Shown: positions 42,066-51,061, numbered from the stretch's first letter. The stretch is DNA of 64,000 bases from CAVHXA01 sp963639765 (GCA_963639765.1 CAVHXA010000008.1:1-64000), one strand, 5' to 3'. Notes: generated from the letters alone by a model not told the origin. Numbers and translations are program-made.

Positions 42066-43364
42066 TCAGCCGCGGCGCTCCGGTCGGCCGAGCAGGCGGA
42101 ACATATTGCGCTTATAGAGCTCCACGCCGGGCTGGTCAAAGGGGTTGACCGCAAGCAGACGGGCCGACAGCGCGCACGAGAGCTCGAGAAAATAAATCAG
42201 AGCGCCGACCGAGTTGGCGGTAAGCACGTCGGCATCGATCTGAATCACCGGTACGCCGCCGTCGGCGTGCGCGGAGGTGGTGGCGGCAGCGGCCTGCTGC
42301 TGCACATGGGAAAGACCCTTTCCGGCAAGATAATTGAGCCCGTCGGTGTCCTTCCAGTCGAGAGCGATTTCCAGATCACGCGCCGCCGGCGCAAACTGCA
42401 CCACAGTTTCGAACAGATTTCTGCGGCCGTCCTGAATCAGCTGACCGAGAGAGTGCAGGTCTGAGGTAAAGCCCGCACAGGCCGGAAAGAGCCCCTTGCC
42501 GTCTTTGCCCTCGCTTTCGCCGAAAAGCTGCTGCCACCAGCGGCCAAAGGTTTCAAAGTCGGGCTCATACGAGCAGAACAGCTCAATCTGCTTGCCCTGC
42601 CGATACAGCAGATTTCTGGCTGCGGCATACATCCATGCCGGGTTTTCGAAGCTGCGCTCCGCAAGCGCGTCCATCTCGTCGCGCGCACCGCTCAGAAGCC
42701 CCGAAATATCCGCGCCGGCCACAGCCATGGGCAGCAGCCCGGCAGGCGTCAGCACGCTGAATCTTCCGCCCACGTCTGCGGGAATCGAAAAGGACGTGTA
42801 GCCCTCCTCCTGCGCCATCTGACGCAGGGCGCCCCGGGTGGAGTCGGTTGTGACAAAGATACGGTCGCGGGCCTTGTCGACCCCGTATCGACGCTCCAGC
42901 TGCCAGCGCAGGAAACGCATGGCGATAGCCGGCTCAAGCGTTGTGCCGGATTTGGATACGACGTTGATGCAGAAATCCCGGTCGTCGAGCAGCTCGATGA
43001 GCTCGCTGAGGCTGCGGGCAGAGAGATTGTTTCCGGCAAAAAATACCTGGGTGCTGTCGGACCGGCTGTTGTGCCGCGCACCGCACAGCAGCTCAATACC
43101 GGCGCGTGCGCCGAGATACGAGCCGCCGGCTCCGATAACAACCAGCGCGGATGAAGAGTCACGGATGCGCCGCGCGGCATCGCGCAGCCGCCGCATTTCG
43201 CGTACGTCGGTGCAGCCGGGAAGGTAATACCAGCCCAGAAAATCCCTGTCCGGACCCGCTGCCTGGGCAAGCCCGGCATGCGCGGAGGAAAGCTCTTCTT
43301 CCATACCGAGCAGATCGGACAGATGCACCTCGCCCCACAGATTTGAAAGATCGGCCCTGACCAT
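42066..43364 (-). CDS. pgi: Glucose-6-phosphate isomerase
   Basis: Glycolytic/gluconeogenic isomerase, 432 aa, the short bacterial form. SIS-fold motifs VIGAGGSYLGARAG and FVTTDSTRGAL, catalytic region PADVGGRFSVLTPAGL and a C-terminal VNPFDQPGVELYK segment with the active-site lysine/glutamine area. ATG 43364 is chosen (GGGGG 8 nt upstream); ATG 43379 is possible but lacks a ribosome site. Confidence 0.94.
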   Translation of the reverse strand: MVRADLSNLWGEVHLSDLLGMEEELSSAHAGLAQAAGPDRDFLGWYYLPGCTDVREMRRLRDAARRIRDSSSALVVIGAGGSYLGARAGIELLCGARHNSRSDSTQVFFAGNNLSARSLSELIELLDDRDFCINVVSKSGTTLEPAIAMRFLRWQLERRYGVDKARDRIFVTTDSTRGALRQMAQEEGYTSFSIPADVGGRFSVLTPAGLLPMAVAGADISGLLSGARDEMDALAERSFENPAWMYAAARNLLYRQGKQIELFCSYEPDFETFGRWWQQLFGESEGKDGKGLFPACAGFTSDLHSLGQLIQDGRRNLFETVVQFAPAARDLEIALDWKDTDGLNYLAGKGLSHVQQQAAAATTSAHADGGVPVIQIDADVLTANSVGALIYFLELSCALSARLLAVNPFDQPGVELYKRNMFRLLGRPERRG

Positions 43365-43397
43365 ACTTTCAGCCCCCATATGTCAAACTGTCCGTAT

Positions 43398-43426
43398 ATG
43401 ATATCCGTTTTTCCGCGATTTGACAA
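43398..43426 (-). promoter_or_regulatory. Promoter of pgi
   Basis: Minus-strand TTGTCA, 17-nt spacer, TATCAT, about 35 nt before the start. Confidence 0.7.
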
Positions 43427-43496
43427 CCGGTTTTTCCGTGATCGGCCGTTTTCCTCCGGCGCGGCCGGAATTGTTCGCAAAACAGCTTGCAAATCT

Positions 43497-43525
43497 GCGG
43501 AAAAACCGTTACGATATTCGTCAAG
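43497..43525 (+). promoter_or_regulatory. Promoter of the solute-binding/kinase/GGDEF operon
   Basis: TTGCAA (43497-43502), 17-nt spacer, TACGAT (43520-43525). The leader is about 77 nt with no recognised riboswitch. Confidence 0.6.
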
Positions 43526-43608
43526 CACCGGTGACGGACTCAAAACCACAAAATCGGCACCGCACAACCCGGAAATTGCGCGATGCTACCCAAAAAGGCG
43601 GTGGAAAC

Positions 43609-44439
43609 ATGCAGAGCAGAGGCAGACTGCTGCCGAAAACGGGCTCCCTTCTCCTCCTTGCGGCTTTTCTTCTGTGCTTTCTTTCGGCCTGCGGGCAAAG
43701 CGCGGCCCCGGCCGCGGCGGAAACGCGCCCCTTCATCACCGCAGGAAGCGAGGACTACCCGCCCTTTATGGACCTCGACAACAACGGCGACCCGACCGGG
43801 CTGGATATCGACATCCTCAAAGAGGCGTTCGACCGCATCGGCTACGACGTCCGTTTTGTCACCATAAACTGGGAAGACAAAGACGATCTTCTCGCCTCCG
43901 GCGAGGTCGACTGCGTTACGGGCGGCTTCACAATAGAAGGCCGCGAAGAAGACTATCTCTGGGTTGGGCCCTATATGCACAGCAATCAGGTCGTGGCCGT
44001 CAACTCCACAGGAGACATCCACACCCTGCAGGATCTTGCAGGCAGGTCCGTTGCCGTTCAGGCCGCCAGCATCGCAGAGGACGTGCTGCTCGAGCACCGG
44101 AATCCGGCTGTTCCCGAAGACATTCAGGTCTTCAGCTACGAAGACAACGCCCTTCCGTTTGCCGCTCTGGGCTGTAATTACATAGACGCGCTTGTGGCCG
44201 ACGAGCCTGCTATTGTCCAATACATGAAAGACTACAACACCACCTTTACCATCCTCGACGAGCCGGTCATGTACGCCGGAGTCGGGACTGCCTTTTCCAA
44301 AAACGGCGACGCGGAGCTCTGCGCCGGAGCAAACGAGGCAATCCGGCAGATGCGCGAGGACGGAACCCTCAGGCAGATCATAGAACGCTATCTCGACAAC
44401 GCGGACAGATATCTGGGAGGTGATCTCCCTGAAGAATAA
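43609..44439 (+). CDS. Solute-binding lipoprotein, amino-acid-binding (SBP_bac_3) type
   Basis: 276 aa. Lipoprotein signal peptide with lipobox LSAC (Cys28), then a PBPb fold: PPFMDLDNNGDPTGLDIDI, VDCVTGGFTI, LAGRSVAVQAAS. No ABC permease genes are adjacent; instead a hybrid histidine kinase overlaps its end by 20 nt, so it is probably a sensor subunit rather than a transport component (inference). GGCGGTGG precedes ATG 43609; an earlier in-frame ATG is in the promoter region and is rejected. Confidence 0.88.
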   Translation: MQSRGRLLPKTGSLLLLAAFLLCFLSACGQSAAPAAAETRPFITAGSEDYPPFMDLDNNGDPTGLDIDILKEAFDRIGYDVRFVTINWEDKDDLLASGEVDCVTGGFTIEGREEDYLWVGPYMHSNQVVAVNSTGDIHTLQDLAGRSVAVQAASIAEDVLLEHRNPAVPEDIQVFSYEDNALPFAALGCNYIDALVADEPAIVQYMKDYNTTFTILDEPVMYAGVGTAFSKNGDAELCAGANEAIRQMREDGTLRQIIERYLDNADRYLGGDLPEE

Positions 44440-46621
44440 AAAGCCGAATACTTTTTTCAGCCGGTTTTTTGTCGTGGCAGCCATAGCCGTGGGCACGGTG
44501 CTGGCTCTTGTTGTGACACTTGCGGCCGCGTATATCGACAGGAAGAAAGGCGACGCCGGGATTGCCGCAACAATCGAATACATCAAAAATCAATACTGCA
44601 ACTACATCGAGTTCAACGACACCGAGGCCGCAAAAAGTCTCATGCGAAAGGCCGAGAGCGCGAAGCTGATAAGAGACTGCGACGCAAACATCACAAGCGA
44701 ACGGCTGCGCACATATGCCGAGGAGCTTGCGGCCACGGGCGTTGCCGTGCTGGACGGAGACCGCGGTACAATAGCCGAATACACCAAAGACGGCGTGGGC
44801 TATGCGCAGTTCGAGCACATGCTCAACACAGACACCATCCTCCGGGTGATGCAGCACGAAAACAACACCTACATGAAGCGCATCCGTCTCGAAGACGAGT
44901 CCTATGTGGATGTCGCAATCCGGCAGTGTCCGGCCGGCGCACTGCTGGTATATCGGCACACAAGCCGTGATTTTGCGGTAAAATCCATCCTCTCCATACA
45001 AAACCTTCTCGACGGCTACGATCCCGAGCAAAACGGCACATTTGTCATCACAGACGGCGCCGAGATTGTCGCGTCCAACGACAGAAGCTTCCTGAAGGAT
45101 GTCATAACCGACGCCGACTATAAGCTCGTATACGATATCCGTCACAGCGGTCAGGCAGACAAACTGGTCGTGCTGACAAAAGACGGAGAAAGTCAGCGAT
45201 ACTTCGGCAGATACAGCCATGGCCGCGAGTTTTATATCTGCGCGTTTCTTCCGGAAAGACAGATCTACAGCAACGTGATTCCGATTCTGGGTCTGGCCGT
45301 CATCCTGTATATTCTTCTGCTTGCCGTTGTGCAGTTTGTGCGGATGCGTGCGACAAACCGGCTGATGACCGAGCAGAAGGAGCAGGAGCACATCTACAAG
45401 CTGGAGCTCGAACAAAAAAACGCCGAGCTGATCCGGGCGGCGGACGCGGCCGAAGGGGCAAACCGCTCCAAGCGCGATTTCCTCTTTAATATGTCCCACG
45501 ATATCCGCACGCCCATGAACGCCATCATCGGCTTTACGGATCTGGCAGAGCAAAGCATCGACGACAGAGAAAAGGTCCGCAGCTATCTGGATAAGATCAT
45601 GGTATCCAGCCGGCATCTGCTGGCCCTGATCAACGACGTTCTCGACATGAGCCGCATCGAGAGCGGCAAGGTCACCATACAAACGGCTCCGATATGCATA
45701 CAGGAGCAGATGGAGCTCGTAAAGGATGTTGTCAAATCCGACATGGAGGCGAAGGGCCTCACCTTCATCGAAAAAACCGAGGCCGGGGACATCTACGTAT
45801 ACGCCGACGCCCTCCACGTCAACCGCGTTCTCATGAACATCCTGGCCAATGCGGTCAAGTTCACGCCCGAGGGCGGCACGGTCACCTTCACCCTGCGCGA
45901 AGGAACGTCAGACCGCGAGGGCCATGCGCGCTACGATTTCATCATCGAGGATACGGGCATCGGCATGAGCGAGGAGTTTATAGGCCACATTTTCGAGCAG
46001 TTTGCAAGAGAAAAAACCTCAACCGTAAGCCGCACACAGGGCACGGGCCTTGGCATGTCCATCACAAAGAGCCTGGTGGACCTTATGGGCGGCGACATCC
46101 GGGTACGCAGCGAGCTCGGCAGGGGGTCCGTGTTTACCGTCACCCTCGAGTTCCGGCTCACAACCGAAGACATGGTCCGGGAAAGCGCCGCAAACGAGCA
46201 GTATACAAGCAGGGACCTTTCGGGTCTGCGGGTGCTTCTTGTCGAAGACAACGACCTGAACATGGAAATCGCAGCCGCGATTCTCGAGGCCGCGGGCCTT
46301 GTGATCGAAACTGCGCAAAACGGCAGCGAGGCACTGGAAAAGGTCCAAACGCAGCCGGCGGGCAGCTATGATCTGGTTCTCATGGATATCCAGATGCCCG
46401 TAATGAACGGGTATGATGCAACGCGGGCCATCCGCGCACTCGACGACCCGGAAAGAGCCGGCATTCCGATTATCGCAATGACGGCCAATGCATTCGACGA
46501 AGACAGGGCCAATGCCCATGCTGCCGGGATGAATGCCCACGTCGCCAAGCCGATAGACGCAGGGGTTCTGCTGCAGACGATCGACAGAGTCCTGCACGGA
46601 GGCAGTACCGCACAACTATAA
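44420..46621 (+). CDS. Hybrid sensor histidine kinase / response regulator
   Basis: About 730 aa. Transmembrane helix at about 15-38, a 240-residue extracytoplasmic sensor with a Cache-like look, second helix about 287-310, coiled coil, HisKA with His360 in SHDIRTPMNA, HATPase (NILANAVKFTP, EDTGIGM, GTGLGMSI), and a receiver with Asp656 in LVLMDIQMPVMNG. GGGAGGTGATC at 44415-44424 is a near-perfect ribosome site that overlaps GTG 44420, so translation may instead begin at CTG 44429 (LKNKKPN). No HPt domain or separate output regulator is encoded nearby. The likely partner is the lipoprotein upstream. Confidence 0.92.
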   Translation: MISLKNKKPNTFFSRFFVVAAIAVGTVLALVVTLAAAYIDRKKGDAGIAATIEYIKNQYCNYIEFNDTEAAKSLMRKAESAKLIRDCDANITSERLRTYAEELAATGVAVLDGDRGTIAEYTKDGVGYAQFEHMLNTDTILRVMQHENNTYMKRIRLEDESYVDVAIRQCPAGALLVYRHTSRDFAVKSILSIQNLLDGYDPEQNGTFVITDGAEIVASNDRSFLKDVITDADYKLVYDIRHSGQADKLVVLTKDGESQRYFGRYSHGREFYICAFLPERQIYSNVIPILGLAVILYILLLAVVQFVRMRATNRLMTEQKEQEHIYKLELEQKNAELIRAADAAEGANRSKRDFLFNMSHDIRTPMNAIIGFTDLAEQSIDDREKVRSYLDKIMVSSRHLLALINDVLDMSRIESGKVTIQTAPICIQEQMELVKDVVKSDMEAKGLTFIEKTEAGDIYVYADALHVNRVLMNILANAVKFTPEGGTVTFTLREGTSDREGHARYDFIIEDTGIGMSEEFIGHIFEQFAREKTSTVSRTQGTGLGMSITKSLVDLMGGDIRVRSELGRGSVFTVTLEFRLTTEDMVRESAANEQYTSRDLSGLRVLLVEDNDLNMEIAAAILEAAGLVIETAQNGSEALEKVQTQPAGSYDLVLMDIQMPVMNGYDATRAIRALDDPERAGIPIIAMTANAFDEDRANAHAAGMNAHVAKPIDAGVLLQTIDRVLHGGSTAQL

Positions 46622-46641
46622 GAAGAAGGGAGCTGAGCAGA

Positions 46642-47772
46642 ATGGTAGTTCTGGAGGAAATATTCGCGGCAAACGGAATTGCCGTGCTGATGATGCTCTT
46701 TCTTCTGCGCTGCAGGCACAAAAACAGAGAAACCATACGCATCGAGGACAGGCTGTATGATGCCATGGCGGTGATCAATCTGCTCGGCGCCGTTTTCGAA
46801 ACGATTTCGTTTCTGGTAGACGGGCAGGACATCGCCGGCGGCAGAGCGCTCAACATTCTCTCCAGCAGCCTCAGCTTCATCGGAACGGTAAGCATCGGTT
46901 TTCTGTGGTGTCTGTATGTGGAGCTTCGCATCAGCCGCGGCAGCAGGCAAGCCCTGCACAGGACAAGGCTTCTGGTGATCCCGTGGGCCGTTGAGGCAGC
47001 GGCAGTCGTCTGCAATCTCTTTGTCTCCGGCATCCTGTTTACCGTGTCGCCGGAAAATGTATACCACAGAAGCAGCGGGGCCCTGCTCGGCTATGTCACA
47101 CTCGCGATCTACTTCATCTACAGCATATATTCCGTATGCAGATCAAAAAAACAGGGCAACACCCTGAACTTCTTTCCCGTTCTGTTTTTTATCGGGCCGT
47201 GCCTTGCGGGTGTTCTGCTTCAGTTCTTCTTCTACGGCATCACGGCCTCCTGGGTGTCTGTTGCCATCGCGCTGACCTTTGTGCAGATGCAGCTGTACGC
47301 GGCAAACCTCTATACAGACGAGCTTTCCGGCCTCTATAACCGGAGATACCTGAACGGAATCCTTTCCAAAAGAGACCCGTCAGACGAAAATTCTCTGTAT
47401 GGAATCATGATGGATATGGATGATTTCAAGTCCATCAACGACTCCTTCGGGCATAATGCGGGCGACCGCGCCATTCGTACGGTCGGCGAAATTCTGTTCA
47501 GATCCGTTCCGCCAAGCGCCGTTGCCATCCGCTTTGCGGGCGATGAGTTCATCGTGCTGCTGCCCGGCGCGGATGAAAACGAAGCGCAGGCCGCCATGCA
47601 CGAGATCAGAAGCGGCATCTCCTCCTTCAACCGGGTCGGCAGTGAGCCGTTTTTGCTGAGCGCGTCCATGGGCTGCGCCCGCTTCCGTGCAGAGGATGAT
47701 GTCGAATCATTCATGCGCCGCATGGACGAAAGAATGTATGCGGACAAACGAAAAAAACACAGCTCTCCATAA
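46642..47772 (+). CDS. Membrane diguanylate cyclase (GGDEF domain)
   Basis: 376 aa. About seven transmembrane helices (1-215) forming a 7TM-like sensor, then a GGDEF domain: DELSGLYNRRYL, DMDDFKSINDSFGH, and AGDEF at 299-303. The first Gly of the GGDEF motif is Ala, a variant also seen in active cyclases. No EAL domain. AAGGGAG upstream and a 20-nt gap from the hybrid kinase indicate one operon. Confidence 0.9.
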   Translation: MVVLEEIFAANGIAVLMMLFLLRCRHKNRETIRIEDRLYDAMAVINLLGAVFETISFLVDGQDIAGGRALNILSSSLSFIGTVSIGFLWCLYVELRISRGSRQALHRTRLLVIPWAVEAAAVVCNLFVSGILFTVSPENVYHRSSGALLGYVTLAIYFIYSIYSVCRSKKQGNTLNFFPVLFFIGPCLAGVLLQFFFYGITASWVSVAIALTFVQMQLYAANLYTDELSGLYNRRYLNGILSKRDPSDENSLYGIMMDMDDFKSINDSFGHNAGDRAIRTVGEILFRSVPPSAVAIRFAGDEFIVLLPGADENEAQAAMHEIRSGISSFNRVGSEPFLLSASMGCARFRAEDDVESFMRRMDERMYADKRKKHSSP

Positions 47773-47786
47773 ACACAAACGGATTT

Positions 47787-47814
47787 GCCGCCTGATCGCT
47801 CAGGCGGCATTTTT
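47787..47814 (+). terminator. Terminator of the lipoprotein-kinase-GGDEF operon
   Basis: Perfect stem GCCGCCTGA / TCAGGCGGC, TCGC loop, then ATTTTT. Confidence 0.9.
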
Positions 47815-47864
47815 CCGCAGTCGGGACAGATTTGAGCCCCCGCCAGGCAGCGGGCCGTTTCTCG

Positions 47865-47893
47865 TTGACACACAGTTCCTGCGGTGTTATAAT
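47865..47893 (+). promoter_or_regulatory. Consensus promoter of the repeat lipoprotein gene
   Basis: TTGACA (47865-47870), 17-nt spacer, TATAAT (47888-47893): an exact SigA consensus, the best match in the window. Confidence 0.9.
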
Positions 47894-47899
47894 AAATTA

Positions 47900-48137
47900 G
47901 AGTTTGACTGAATCGGCTCGCTTCGAACAAAGCTCCCGGATGCGAAAAGAATCGGCAGACGAGGCATTCACAGGCCGCATACGCCTATGCGGCCGCAAAA
48001 AAAAGCAACGGCAAACCCGCGTTTGCAGGCTTGTCCCGGATATGCGGGGCAGAGGGCATCTCCGGCTTCACAAGGCCGGGGCTTTCCTTCCGGCAATCGT
48101 AGTGGCTGCGTGTTGCAGACAAATCAAGGAGAAAACA
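47900..48137 (+). other. Long structured leader of the repeat lipoprotein gene
   Basis: About 235 nt between promoter and start codon. Contains the hairpin GGCCGCATA / TATGCGGCC (47973-47994, CGCC loop), followed by an A8 run, and a second hairpin GCAAAC / GTTTGC (48011-48026). It does not match c-di-GMP, SAM, cobalamin or other riboswitch patterns that I could recall. No small ORF with a ribosome site was seen. Confidence 0.5.
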
Positions 48138-49829
48138 ATGAAAAAAGCAACAAAAAAATGGCTGGCCGCACTGCTTGCGGCGCTGATGCTGTTCAGCCTC
48201 ACTGCCTGCGGCGAATCAGAGCAGCAGGCAACCGAGCCTGCCGAAACGCAGGAAACCGAGCAGGCAACCGAGCCTGCCGAAACGCAGGAAACCGAGCAGG
48301 CAACCGAGCCTGCCGAAACGCAGGAAACCGAGCAGGCAACCGAGCCTGCCGAAACGCAGGAAACCGAGCAGGCAACCGAGCCTGCCGAAACGCAGGAAAC
48401 CGAGCAGGCAACCGAGCCTGCCGAAGCACAGGAAGTCGAGCAGGAAGCCGAGCCCGCCGAAGCACAGGAAGCCGAGCCCGCCGAGGCTTCTGCGGCGGCA
48501 TCGCCAAAAACCATAGAAACCAGTCTCTGGTCGCTGACCTACGACGAAGCAGACGGCTGGACCTACGACGAAGACTCCCTTTCCGACTGGGAAGGCTACT
48601 CCGAGCTTTTCCTGAAAATGCCCACAGAGGATGGCGAAGACTACACCATCAGCCTGTGGATCAACGCCTCTGTTGAAAACGAATACTACTTCCGCGAATA
48701 TCTGACCAGCTATGGCTTTGACCAGTATGAATATGCCGTCAACGGAGCCTACGACCTTTTCAGTGTCGGCGGCGTCGACTGCCTGAAATACGAGGGAGAA
48801 ACCTGGGGCTCTCCGTGCCTGTGCTATTTCGGGCGTGTTGAGTCTGCAGAAACCACGGTTCAGGTAGAGATCGACGGCGACTACGAAGACGCGCGCGTGG
48901 AGAAGCTGCTCTCCGGCCTGACCTTCCGGCTTACAGACACCGGAAACGAAGACGCTCCCTGGTCCTGGGAGGGCGAGCCGTTCTCCGCCGAAGAGCATGA
49001 CGCTGCGGTTGGCAGCTATACCCTGCACAGCCAGTGGCTGCCCATCACCGACTGCATCATCACAAGCGAGACCTTCGAGCACTATGCTGCGGCGGTCGGG
49101 CAGGATATATGGCTCACGGTAGACGGCCAGCTGAGACGCTACAGCTACGACGGCACGTCCCTGACCCTTGCAGAAGAGATCGAATCCGACGAATACCTCA
49201 GCTGCATCACCGCCGACGAGACCGGAACGCTCTGGATGGGCGATCCTCTGGTGTGCTTCATCAGCTGGAAAGACGGCGCGCAGACAGCCTCCTACAACGA
49301 TCTGCAGAAGGTTGCCATGCATCCCTCCGGCACCTGGGGCGTCAACTACTGGTTCGACGGGTCCGAGTGCGAAAAGCTCACCTTCTCCGAAGGCTCGGTC
49401 GTGGCCCAGCCCCTGCCTCTCTCCGAGGTTGGCAGCATCAGCCGGATAACCGTAGACGAAAACCACATCTATGTCTGCGGCGAGGCTGTGGACGAAACCG
49501 GGCACAGGATCTTTGTCTACGACCACGACGGAAACCTCCAGATGACGCTGACGGACCCCGACGGAGAAGCGCTTGGCAGCATCACCTATGTTGCGGAAAC
49601 AGCCAACGGCTTCTTCGCTCTGGACGGAAACATGCGTGAGATCCTGCTCTGGACAAAAGACGGCTCCTGCATCGGACTTACAGACGACGGCGAGCTGTTT
49701 GGCACGAGCTATCCCTGGTTCTGCGACGCGACCATGCTCGACGACGGCAGCATCCTTGTCATCATGACCGAAGAGCGTGCGGACAGATCTGCCATTGAGC
49801 TGGTTGCCTTCAGGGTCAGCGGCTTCTGA
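48138..49829 (+). CDS. Lipoprotein with acidic tandem repeats and beta-propeller-like domain
   Basis: 563 aa. Lipoprotein signal peptide (MKKATKKWL..., lipobox LTAC), then 12-residue repeats ATEPAETQETEQ (residues 31-~115) that form an acidic stalk. A ~150-residue globular part follows, then a C-terminal half of repeating blades (TADETGTLWMGDP, VDENHIYVCGEA, AETANGFFALDG), which suggests a beta-propeller. No enzyme motif is seen. AAGGAG sets ATG 48138. Monocistronic. Function unknown; probably surface-displayed. Confidence 0.85.
   Translation: MKKATKKWLAALLAALMLFSLTACGESEQQATEPAETQETEQATEPAETQETEQATEPAETQETEQATEPAETQETEQATEPAETQETEQATEPAEAQEVEQEAEPAEAQEAEPAEASAAASPKTIETSLWSLTYDEADGWTYDEDSLSDWEGYSELFLKMPTEDGEDYTISLWINASVENEYYFREYLTSYGFDQYEYAVNGAYDLFSVGGVDCLKYEGETWGSPCLCYFGRVESAETTVQVEIDGDYEDARVEKLLSGLTFRLTDTGNEDAPWSWEGEPFSAEEHDAAVGSYTLHSQWLPITDCIITSETFEHYAAAVGQDIWLTVDGQLRRYSYDGTSLTLAEEIESDEYLSCITADETGTLWMGDPLVCFISWKDGAQTASYNDLQKVAMHPSGTWGVNYWFDGSECEKLTFSEGSVVAQPLPLSEVGSISRITVDENHIYVCGEAVDETGHRIFVYDHDGNLQMTLTDPDGEALGSITYVAETANGFFALDGNMREILLWTKDGSCIGLTDDGELFGTSYPWFCDATMLDDGSILVIMTEERADRSAIELVAFRVSGF
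48228..48443 (+). repeat. Six tandem 36-bp repeats in the lipoprotein gene
   Basis: Five copies coding ATEPAETQETEQ are almost identical in DNA, the sixth is a variant (ATEPAEAQEVEQ), and degenerate copies continue to about 48490. High DNA identity points to recent expansion. Confidence 0.95.
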
Positions 49830-49874
49830 GTTTTATGGCGGCCGCCGGCCGCCGGATTGCTTCCGATATTCTGC

Positions 49875-49906
49875 ACATACCGTGGTCCGCACAGACCACG
49901 GTATGT
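49875..49906. terminator. 13-bp perfect hairpin after the repeat lipoprotein gene
   Basis: ACATACCGTGGTC / GACCACGGTATGT, 6-nt loop, 45 nt beyond the stop. The T-tract is poor (GTTATGT), so it may be a weak terminator or an mRNA-protecting stem before the next gene 34 nt on. Confidence 0.6.
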
Positions 49907-49939
49907 GTTATGTCGGAGCAGAAAGAGAGGGAATGAATC

Positions 49940-51061
49940 ATGCCGACACAGGCAACGAACTACCAATGCCCGGCCTGTACCGGGCCGCTGCATTTTGCGG
50001 GCGATTCCGGGCGTCTGGAATGTGAATACTGCGGCACGAGCTTCGACGTTGCCGAAATCGAAACGCTGTATGCCGAAAAAGAAGCAAAGGCAGAAGAGGC
50101 TGCGGCGGCGCAGTCTGAAAAAGCTGCGGAGGATGCGTCGGAATGGGACCTTTCGGATCTGCAGGAAGACTGGGGCAGCGATGCGGAGGGAATGCGGAGC
50201 TATTCCTGCCCGTCCTGCGGTGCAGAGCTTTTGTGCGATGCCGTCACGGCGGCAACCTCCTGCCCATACTGCGGAAACCCGACCGTTATTCCGGGGCAGT
50301 TTGCCGGTGATCTGAAGCCGGACTTTATAATCCCCTTCAGGCTGAGCAGGGAAGACGCGATTGCAGCACTCAAAAAACACTACGGCAAAAAGCCGCTTCT
50401 GCCAAAGGCATTTTCGGAAAAGAACCACATTGCCGAGATTAAGGGCGTGTATGTTCCGTTCTGGATGTTCGACGGAAGGGCCGAGGGCAGTGTCACCTTC
50501 GACGCAACCCGCGTCCATAAGCGCAGATCCGGCGGCTATGAGATTACGGAGACAGAGCATTTTGATGTCTGGCGTTCCGGCACGCTCTCCTTTGAAAAGG
50601 TACCGGTAGACGCGTCCAGCCGGATGCCGGACGACTACATGGACTCCATAGAGCCGTATGACTATTCCGAGCTCAAGCCGTTTTCCAAGGCATATCTGCC
50701 CGGCTTTCTGGCCGACAAATACGATGTGTCTGCCGAAGACTGCTTTGCGCGCGCCGACGAGCGCTGCAGCAGCTCGTTCGTCAGCGCACTGGAAGGCACC
50801 GTAACCGGCTATACAAGCTGCACGAAGAGCACCTCGGATATCCGTCTTTGCCGCGGCAGCGTGCATTATGCGCTGATGCCCGTCTGGCTGCTGAACACAA
50901 AATGGAAGGAAGAGAATTTCCTCTTTGCCATGAACGGACAAACCGGTAAGCTGGTCGGCAGACTGCCGGTCAGCATAAAGCGGGCAATCGGGCTGTATGC
51001 GGCAATCGCGGCTCCGCTCATTGCTGCCGGCGCGGCGGCTGTGCTGCTTCTGATGCGGTGA
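49940..51061 (+). CDS. Double zinc-ribbon membrane protein
   Basis: 373 aa. First zinc ribbon CPAC...CEYC (residues 10-32), a Glu/Ala-rich helix, second ribbon CPSC...CPYC (about 90-113), then a long beta-rich region with conserved aromatic positions (VYVPFWMFDG) and one transmembrane helix near the C-terminus (about 350-370). Similar architectures occur in TFIIB-zinc-ribbon-like proteins of clostridia and are functionally unassigned. Followed after 13 nt by the TPM-domain gene, a recurring pairing in Firmicutes. Confidence 0.8.
   Translation: MPTQATNYQCPACTGPLHFAGDSGRLECEYCGTSFDVAEIETLYAEKEAKAEEAAAAQSEKAAEDASEWDLSDLQEDWGSDAEGMRSYSCPSCGAELLCDAVTAATSCPYCGNPTVIPGQFAGDLKPDFIIPFRLSREDAIAALKKHYGKKPLLPKAFSEKNHIAEIKGVYVPFWMFDGRAEGSVTFDATRVHKRRSGGYEITETEHFDVWRSGTLSFEKVPVDASSRMPDDYMDSIEPYDYSELKPFSKAYLPGFLADKYDVSAEDCFARADERCSSSFVSALEGTVTGYTSCTKSTSDIRLCRGSVHYALMPVWLLNTKWKEENFLFAMNGQTGKLVGRLPVSIKRAIGLYAAIAAPLIAAGAAAVLLLMR

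Noticed and set aside
43526..43608. Riboswitch in the leader of the solute-binding lipoprotein
   Set aside because: Only ~77 nt, with no recognisable aptamer pattern or terminator hairpin.
47900..48137. Possible riboswitch (c-di-GMP class I) in the lipoprotein leader, because of a GGCAAACC-like string
   Set aside because: The rest of the GEMM consensus (second helix, tetraloop-receptor and conserved purines) is not present; kept only as an unassigned structured leader.
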